A stretch of 64,000 nt of DNA from Nocardioides pini (GTDB taxonomy: Bacteria > Actinomycetota > Actinomycetes > Propionibacteriales > Nocardioidaceae): contig NZ_JAPPUX010000002.1 in NCBI RefSeq assembly GCF_026712185.1, forward strand, positions 620,001 to 684,000, written 5' to 3'. This document shows, in pieces, positions 59,729 through 64,000 of the stretch. The notes below the pieces were generated by a model that did not search any database, was not told the origin of the DNA, and was given only the letters and a program-made list of their open reading frames with translations. The translations under genes were made by a program, and so were the position numbers. Each line of letters starts with the position of its first letter. The first letter of the stretch is position 1.

Positions 59729-59739
59729 AGGAGGGCGTC

Positions 59740-60198
59740 ATGGAGCTGGGAACCATCGAGCGCGAGCTCTACGTCGAGGCGGCACCGGAGATCGTCTTCG
59801 ACGTGGTGAGCAACCCGGACCACGTGAAGCAGTGGTGGTCCGACGACGCCCGCTACGAGACGGTGGTCGGCTCGGAGGGCGAGATCCTGTTCGCCGACGC
59901 GGACGGCGGGAAGGTCGAGGCGTTCACCGTCGTCGACGTGCAACCGCCCACCCGCTTCTCGTTCCGCTGGACGCACCCCGCCGGGGAGGACGCGGCCGAG
60001 GGCAACTCGCTGCTCGTGACGTTCGAGCTCGTGCCCCAGGGAGACGGAACGCTCGTGCGCTTCCGGGAGACCGGGTTCCGCGAGCGCGGCTGGACGGACG
60101 CCGTGCGCGAGGCGACCTACGAGGACCACGTCCACGGGTGGGACCACTTCCTCCCCCGCCTCGTCGCCCACGCCACGGCGGTGGGGGTCCGGTCATGA
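59740..60198 (+). CDS. SRPBCC (AHSA1-like) protein, first copy
   Basis: 152 residues from ATG 59740 with GAGGG upstream. RELYVEAAPEIVFDVVSNPD and WWSDDARYETVVGSEGE open the helix-grip fold; FTVVDVQPPTRFSFRWTHP and VTFELVPQGDGTLVRFRETG continue it. AHSA1-type START-like proteins bind hydrophobic ligands or co-chaperone clients. Its stop overlaps the ArsR start. The combination of SRPBCC and ArsR genes is common and often linked to small-molecule stress responses. Confidence 0.8.
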   Translation: MELGTIERELYVEAAPEIVFDVVSNPDHVKQWWSDDARYETVVGSEGEILFADADGGKVEAFTVVDVQPPTRFSFRWTHPAGEDAAEGNSLLVTFELVPQGDGTLVRFRETGFRERGWTDAVREATYEDHVHGWDHFLPRLVAHATAVGVRS

Positions 60199-60542
60199 GC
60201 GCCCCCGTCGACGACGCGCTGTGGTCGGCGATCGGCGACCCCACCCGCCGACGCGTGATCGACCTGCTGCTGGCCGCGGGCTCGGGCACGTCGACCTCGC
60301 TCAGCGAGCGGCTCCCGGTGAGCCGGCAGGCAGTCGCGAAGCACCTGGCCGTGCTCGACGGGGCGGGACTCGTGCACGGCCAGACCGCCGGACGCGAGCG
60401 CCACTACCGGATCGACGAGGAGCAGCTCGCCCGGGCGCTCGCGCAGCTCGACGCCGTGAGCACCGCATGGGACGGCCGGCTCCAGCGCATCAAGCGCCTC
60501 GCCGAGGCGCTGCAGGACCAGACCACGAAAGGATCGACATGA
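60195..60542 (+). CDS. ArsR/SmtB-type repressor
   Basis: 115 residues from ATG 60195 (ATGA overlap with the first SRPBCC gene). Winged helix with ALWSAIGDPTRRRVIDLLLA, SLSERLPVSRQAVAKHLAVL, GAGLVHGQTAGRERHYRIDE. No Cys-rich metal site is visible, so it belongs to the non-metal branch paired with SRPBCC proteins. It probably represses its own operon through the repeats at 59667-59728. The stop overlaps the second SRPBCC gene. Confidence 0.88.
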   Translation: MSAPVDDALWSAIGDPTRRRVIDLLLAAGSGTSTSLSERLPVSRQAVAKHLAVLDGAGLVHGQTAGRERHYRIDEEQLARALAQLDAVSTAWDGRLQRIKRLAEALQDQTTKGST

Positions 60543-61024
60543 ACGACCTCACGCACACCATCACGGTCGACGCGACGCCGCAGGAGGCGTACGACGCCAT
60601 CGTCGACGTCCGCTCCTGGTGGGGCGCGACCAACATCGTCGGCGCCACCGACCAGCTGGGCGCCGACTGGTTCTACCTGGTGCCGGACCTCCACTACTCC
60701 AAGCAGCGCACCGTCGAGCTCGTCGCGGGCGAGCGCGTCGTGTGGGAGTTCACCGACGGCCACCTCGACTTCATCGACGACAAGCAGGAGTGGATCGGGA
60801 CGACGGGGCGCTTCGACATCACCCGCACGGGCGACGGGACGACGGTCACCTTCACGCACGAGGGCCTGGCCGCGAGTGACGAGTGCTTCGAGGTCTGCCA
60901 CGACGCCTGGCGGCACTACATCACCGAGAGCCTCCGCCAGCGGATCCTGACCGGCCGCGGCACGATGCGGACCCGCGAGGAGGACCTGGCAGCGGTGGGC
61001 CAGCACGCCCCGTCCCGGCAGTAG
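60539..61024 (+). CDS. SRPBCC (AHSA1-like) protein, second copy
   Basis: 161 residues from ATG 60539 (ATGA overlap). TITVDATPQEAYDAIVDVRS, WWGATNIVG, YSKQRTVELVAGERVVWEFT and TFTHEGLAASDECFEVCHDA mark the helix-grip fold. It resembles the first copy in layout but is clearly diverged, and includes extra Cys and Trp near CHDAWRHYITESL. Two SRPBCC proteins flanking an ArsR regulator suggest two ligands or steps under one control. Confidence 0.8.
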   Translation: MNDLTHTITVDATPQEAYDAIVDVRSWWGATNIVGATDQLGADWFYLVPDLHYSKQRTVELVAGERVVWEFTDGHLDFIDDKQEWIGTTGRFDITRTGDGTTVTFTHEGLAASDECFEVCHDAWRHYITESLRQRILTGRGTMRTREEDLAAVGQHAPSRQ

Positions 61025-61025
61025 C

Positions 61026-61760
61026 TCAGGCCACCAGAACGAACGACCCCAGCGCGACCAGCCAGGAGGCGAACGACCCGAGCAGGAAGTACTCCGTCAT
61101 CTCGTGGACCGTCTGCTGCTCGTGGCGCGACGACAGCTCGGGGAACCGGAGCAACCCCTTGGCCGCGACGACGACGCTGGCCGCGGTCACCTGACCGCCG
61201 AGGGCGAGGGCGAGGATGAAGACCCGCTCGAGCGGGCCCAGGAGGCGGCCACCCTTGAGCTGGGTCGGAGGCATCCCGCCGTCGGATCGCGGGTTGATCG
61301 TGCCGGTCGCCTTGAGCACCAGCCGCACCAGCACGTTGCCGGTGGACAGCTGGATCGCGAAGGCGCCGACCAGCAGCAGGAACCGGTCGGCCGAGATCGA
61401 GCCCAGGTCGGCGATGGCGAGCGACTCCAGCCACCGCGCGAGCGGGCCCCCTGCGGACGGCGCGAGCCCCGAGCAGGCGATCACCCCCACCAGCGAGGCG
61501 AGGAAGACGCCCAGCGGCAGTCGCGCGGCCTTCGGGCCGGGATGGCCGAAGCCCCACGTCACGGTCAGCCCCCACACGAGGACGACGACCACGATGACCA
61601 GCAGCGCGGCGACGTCGCGTCCGGACGTCAGCCCCGCGAGCAGGCCGACGCACAACGCCACCAGCGCCCCGACGCACTCGGGCAGGTAGCGCGTGCGGCG
61701 CACCGAGTGGGTCAGGTCGGTGACCGCGAAGCCGATCAGCAGGATCCCGAGCCAGCTCAT
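61026..61760 (-). CDS. Integral membrane protein paired with SatD
   Basis: 244 residues with about six membrane segments (WLGILLIGFAVTDLTHSV, VALCVGLLAGL, VAALLVIVVVVLVWGLTVTW, LGVFLASLVGVIACSGL, LLVGAFAIQLSTGNVLVRLV). The C-terminal half has PRSDGGMPPTQLKGGRLLGP and HEQQTVHEMTEYFLLGSFAS. Its ATG overlaps the SatD stop (ATGA). No family name recognised beyond its repeated pairing with SatD proteins. It ends convergent with the second SRPBCC gene, one base apart. Confidence 0.72.
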   Translation of the reverse strand: MSWLGILLIGFAVTDLTHSVRRTRYLPECVGALVALCVGLLAGLTSGRDVAALLVIVVVVLVWGLTVTWGFGHPGPKAARLPLGVFLASLVGVIACSGLAPSAGGPLARWLESLAIADLGSISADRFLLLVGAFAIQLSTGNVLVRLVLKATGTINPRSDGGMPPTQLKGGRLLGPLERVFILALALGGQVTAASVVVAAKGLLRFPELSSRHEQQTVHEMTEYFLLGSFASWLVALGSFVLVA

Positions 61761-62428
61761 CGATCTCCTTCTCCGGTGTCGCGCCCGCGGCCGGGCGCGA
61801 GCAGGTCGTGGGCGGCGACGATCGCCGCCAGTCCGTCGGCGCGCACCCGCTGCGACACCGCGGACGCGCTGATGCCCAACGCCTCGGCGACGTCGCGCTG
61901 GCTCACGTGGGACAGCAGACCACGCAGCACCGACACCGAGCGCTCCGACAGGCCGGTGACCCGCTCGTCGCGCAGCACCAGCCCGGCATTGACCAGCCCG
62001 GGGTCGGGCGCGTCGGCCGCCCCCTCCGCGACGACGTACGCCGTGCGGAGCCAGCGCTGACCGGGGCTCGCCTCGGCGCTGGCGACGGCCTCGATCCCGG
62101 CGCGGGCGGCCCACCAGCCCGGGCCGTCCTCGATCCCCGCCTCGCCGTCGAGCACGGTGGTCGCGCCCCAGCCGATGCCGTGCCGGATGTCGTACGCCGG
62201 GAGCAGCCGCACTCGCACCAGGAGCGTCGCCTGCACCGCCTCGGCGACCGTCGCGAAGGCACCCTGGTACTCGTCACCGACGGTGACCCACATCGGTCGC
62301 AGCGGTCGGAGCAGGTCGTTGACCTCGGCGAGCGCCGCGGCGAGGTGCTGGTGCAGGACGGTGCGGTCCTGCGATGATCGGGACCTGACCAGGTCCCCGA
62401 TCAGGGTCGCCACGACGGTCTCAGCCAT
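61757..62428 (-). CDS. SatD family protein with C-terminal helix-turn-helix
   Basis: 223 residues. The N-terminal region (VVATLIGDLVRSRSSQDRTV, WVTVGDEYQGAFATVAEAVQ, IRHGIGWGATTVLDGEAG) is the SatD family core. The last 60 residues form a helix-turn-helix (RDVAEALGISASAVSQRVRA). SatD was named in a streptococcal acid-tolerance locus; its activity is not established. With its own HTH and two matching operators upstream it is probably autoregulated. Confidence 0.82.
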   Translation of the reverse strand: MAETVVATLIGDLVRSRSSQDRTVLHQHLAAALAEVNDLLRPLRPMWVTVGDEYQGAFATVAEAVQATLLVRVRLLPAYDIRHGIGWGATTVLDGEAGIEDGPGWWAARAGIEAVASAEASPGQRWLRTAYVVAEGAADAPDPGLVNAGLVLRDERVTGLSERSVSVLRGLLSHVSQRDVAEALGISASAVSQRVRADGLAAIVAAHDLLAPGRGRDTGEGDR

Positions 62429-62437
62429 CCCCCGATG

Positions 62438-62485
62438 ATGAAGGTCATTGCTTCATTTGTCCACGGATGAAGCAAAAGGCTTCAT
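62438..62485. promoter_or_regulatory. Two ATGAAGC-N5-GCTTCAT operators before satD
   Basis: ATGAAGG-TCATT-GCTTCAT (62438-62456; one mismatch) and the perfect ATGAAGC-AAAAG-GCTTCAT (62467-62485), centres 29 bases apart. They fill the 53-base gap between glnE and the SatD gene; the second overlaps the glnE stop codon. Confidence 0.65.
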
Positions 62486-64000
62486 TCCCAGAACACTCGC
62501 TCGACCACCGCGTGGGCGCGTCGCGTGGTGCGCAGGTAGTCGTTGACGAACTGGTCCGACGCCCCCTGGGGATAGCCCAGGACCTGCGCGACCGCCGCGC
62601 GTTCGCGCGCGTCGCGGGGCAGCTGGTCGGAGGGGCGGCCGCGGACGAGGGTCACGGCGTTGCGCACCCGGCTCACCAGCCGCCACGCCTCGGCCAGGGT
62701 CGCGGCGTCGTCCGCCGAGATCAGGTCGGCGTCGACCGCCGCCTGCAGCGCGGGCAGCGTCTGGGGCGTCCGCAGCCCCTCCACGGTGCCGGCGTGCCGC
62801 ATCTGCAGCAGCTGCACCGTCCACTCGACGTCGGCGAGGCCGCCCCGCCCGAGCTTGAGGTGGGTGTGCCGGTCGGCGCCCCGCGGCAGCCGCTCGTCGT
62901 CGACGCGCGCCTTGATCCGGCGCACCTCGACCACCGCGGAGTCCGGGATCCCATCGACCGGGAAGCGCAGCGGGTCGATGAGCTCGGTGAAGCGGGCGCG
63001 CAGGTCGGGGTCGCCCGCGACGGCGTCGGCCCGCAGCAGCGCCTGGAACTCCCACACGTGGGACCACTTCGCGTAGTAGGCGGCGTAGGACTCGACCGTG
63101 CGCACCATCGGTCCGTTCTTGCCCTCGGGACGCAGGTCGGCGTCGACCTCCAGCGGCGGGTCGCTCGCCGGCAGCGACAGCAGGCGTCGCACCTCCGTGA
63201 CCACAGCGGTGGCGTACGACGACGCGGCCTGCGCGTCGACGCCGTCGGCCGGCTCGTGCACGAACATCACGTCGGCGTCGCTGCCGTAGGACAGCTCGAA
63301 GCCGCCGTAGCGGCCCATCGCGATCACCGCGATCCGCGCGGCGGGGGCGTCCAGCCCGCGCTGCCGGCGCACGGACTCGGTCGCGATGTCGAGCGTCGCC
63401 TGCAGCGTCGCGTCGGTGAGCCGGCTCAGGCCCTGCCCGACCAGCGCGACGTCGGTGCCCGCCACGAGGTCCCCGCAGGCGATCCGCAGCAGCTCGCGAC
63501 GGCGGACGGCACGCACCGCCGCGACGGCGGCCTCCGGCGTCTCGGCCCGCTCGACGAGGGCCTGCATCTCCGCGAGCGCGGCCTCGGCGCTCAACGGGAC
63601 GAGCGACTCCCCGAGCATCTTCACGCCCTGCGGCTCGCGCTCGAGCAGGTCGGTGGCGTAGCGCGACGTGCCGAGGACGACGGCGAGCCGCTGGGCGACC
63701 TCGCCCTCGTCGCGCAGCATCGTCAGGTACCACGGGCTGCGCCCCAGGCTCTCGCTGATCCGGCGGAAGCCGAACAGCCCCGCGTCCGGGTCGGGCGAGT
63801 CGGCGAACCACTCCAGCAGCACCGGCAGCAGCGTGCGCTGGATGTCGGAGGTGCGGGAGACGCCGCTCGTCAGCGCCTCGAGGTGGCGCAGCGCGGCCCG
63901 CGGGTCGGCGTACCCCAGCGCGGACAGCCGGGCCTCGGCGGCCTCCAGCGACAGCCGCGCCTCCGGACCCGGGAGCTTGGCGACGGCGCCGAGCAGCGGG
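62482..64000 (-). CDS. glnE: Glutamine synthetase adenylyltransferase, 3' part
   Basis: The gene enters from the right edge and about 505 codons are present (of roughly 1000), all open to 64000. Seen is the C-terminal adenylyltransferase half: GRYGGFELSYGSDADVMFVH (the GS-D-D nucleotidyltransferase core), DADLRPEGKNGPMVRTVESY, HLKLGRGGLADVEWTVQLLQ, and the C-terminal helical domain ending AHAVVERVFWE. The N-terminal deadenylating domain lies outside. It controls glutamine synthetase by adenylylation in response to nitrogen. Confidence 0.95.
   Translation of the reverse strand, partial: PLLGAVAKLPGPEARLSLEAAEARLSALGYADPRAALRHLEALTSGVSRTSDIQRTLLPVLLEWFADSPDPDAGLFGFRRISESLGRSPWYLTMLRDEGEVAQRLAVVLGTSRYATDLLEREPQGVKMLGESLVPLSAEAALAEMQALVERAETPEAAVAAVRAVRRRELLRIACGDLVAGTDVALVGQGLSRLTDATLQATLDIATESVRRQRGLDAPAARIAVIAMGRYGGFELSYGSDADVMFVHEPADGVDAQAASSYATAVVTEVRRLLSLPASDPPLEVDADLRPEGKNGPMVRTVESYAAYYAKWSHVWEFQALLRADAVAGDPDLRARFTELIDPLRFPVDGIPDSAVVEVRRIKARVDDERLPRGADRHTHLKLGRGGLADVEWTVQLLQMRHAGTVEGLRTPQTLPALQAAVDADLISADDAATLAEAWRLVSRVRNAVTLVRGRPSDQLPRDARERAAVAQVLGYPQGASDQFVNDYLRTTRRAHAVVERVFWE

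Noticed and set aside
1..64000. CRISPR array
   Set aside because: No regularly spaced 20-40-base direct repeats were seen, and no cas gene occurs.

Overview
The window is very GC-rich, densely packed chromosomal DNA with many GTG starts and 4-base ATGA/GTGA gene overlaps. The gene families (a 13E12-type HNH protein with an SOS-like box, a MimR-type activator, HspR-like/Hsp20, a BTAD-STAND-WD40 regulator, cobT/cobS/cobU, glnE) indicate an actinobacterium. A Nocardioides-like member of the Nocardioidaceae is my best guess, by inference only. I saw no tRNA, rRNA or CRISPR array.

Layout. 1-7.8 kb is a signalling block. On the + strand are a GAF-GAF hybrid histidine kinase, a single-domain receiver, a Crp/Fnr regulator and two small proteins. 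Converging on them is a minus-strand operon of GAF fragment, receiver-nucleotide cyclase, PGM1-like ATP-grasp ligase and gamma-glutamylcyclotransferase-like protein. 7.8-16.2 kb is scarred: an IS256-family element with an 8-bp target duplication and a decayed transposase, a lipoprotein, a two-component system divergent from a membrane protein, a frameshifted DUF4304-like gene and an IS30-family remnant. 16.4-19.5 kb is an overlapping three-gene set: acyl-CoA dehydrogenase-like protein, PIG-L deacetylase/methyltransferase and glycosyltransferase.

19.5-25.0 kb holds a five-gene operon (amidohydrolase, DUF59 protein, zinc alcohol dehydrogenase, DUF1097 membrane protein, ABM-domain protein) divergent from a MimR-type activator. 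This is the accessory set of propane/acetone monooxygenase (mim/prm) loci without the monooxygenase. Two palindromic operators lie between the divergent units. 25.1-36 kb carries a 5'-3' exonuclease, an HspR-like repressor divergent from Hsp20 with a clear promoter/operator, a GPP34 protein, a YitT/YczE-like membrane protein, a secreted endonuclease/phosphatase with a frameshifted leader, a PhoX phosphatase behind a PHO-box-like repeat, a ceramidase-like protein, a sigma/anti-sigma operon and the HNH protein.

36.3-46.8 kb has a lipoprotein, a prolyl oligopeptidase and the most striking locus: a 1362-residue BTAD-STAND-WD40 regulator divergent from a secreted beta-helix protein and an orphan DctP-like binding lipoprotein. 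47-53 kb is metabolic (CtlX-like hydrolase, beta-eliminating lyase, 2'-5' RNA ligase-like protein, cobT-cobS-cobU). 53-64 kb contains a phage-type helicase, a GrpB-family protein, a large LuxR-type ATPase regulator, a FUSC-like membrane protein, an SRPBCC-ArsR-SRPBCC operon, a SatD/membrane pair with its own operators, and the 3' half of glnE running off the window.
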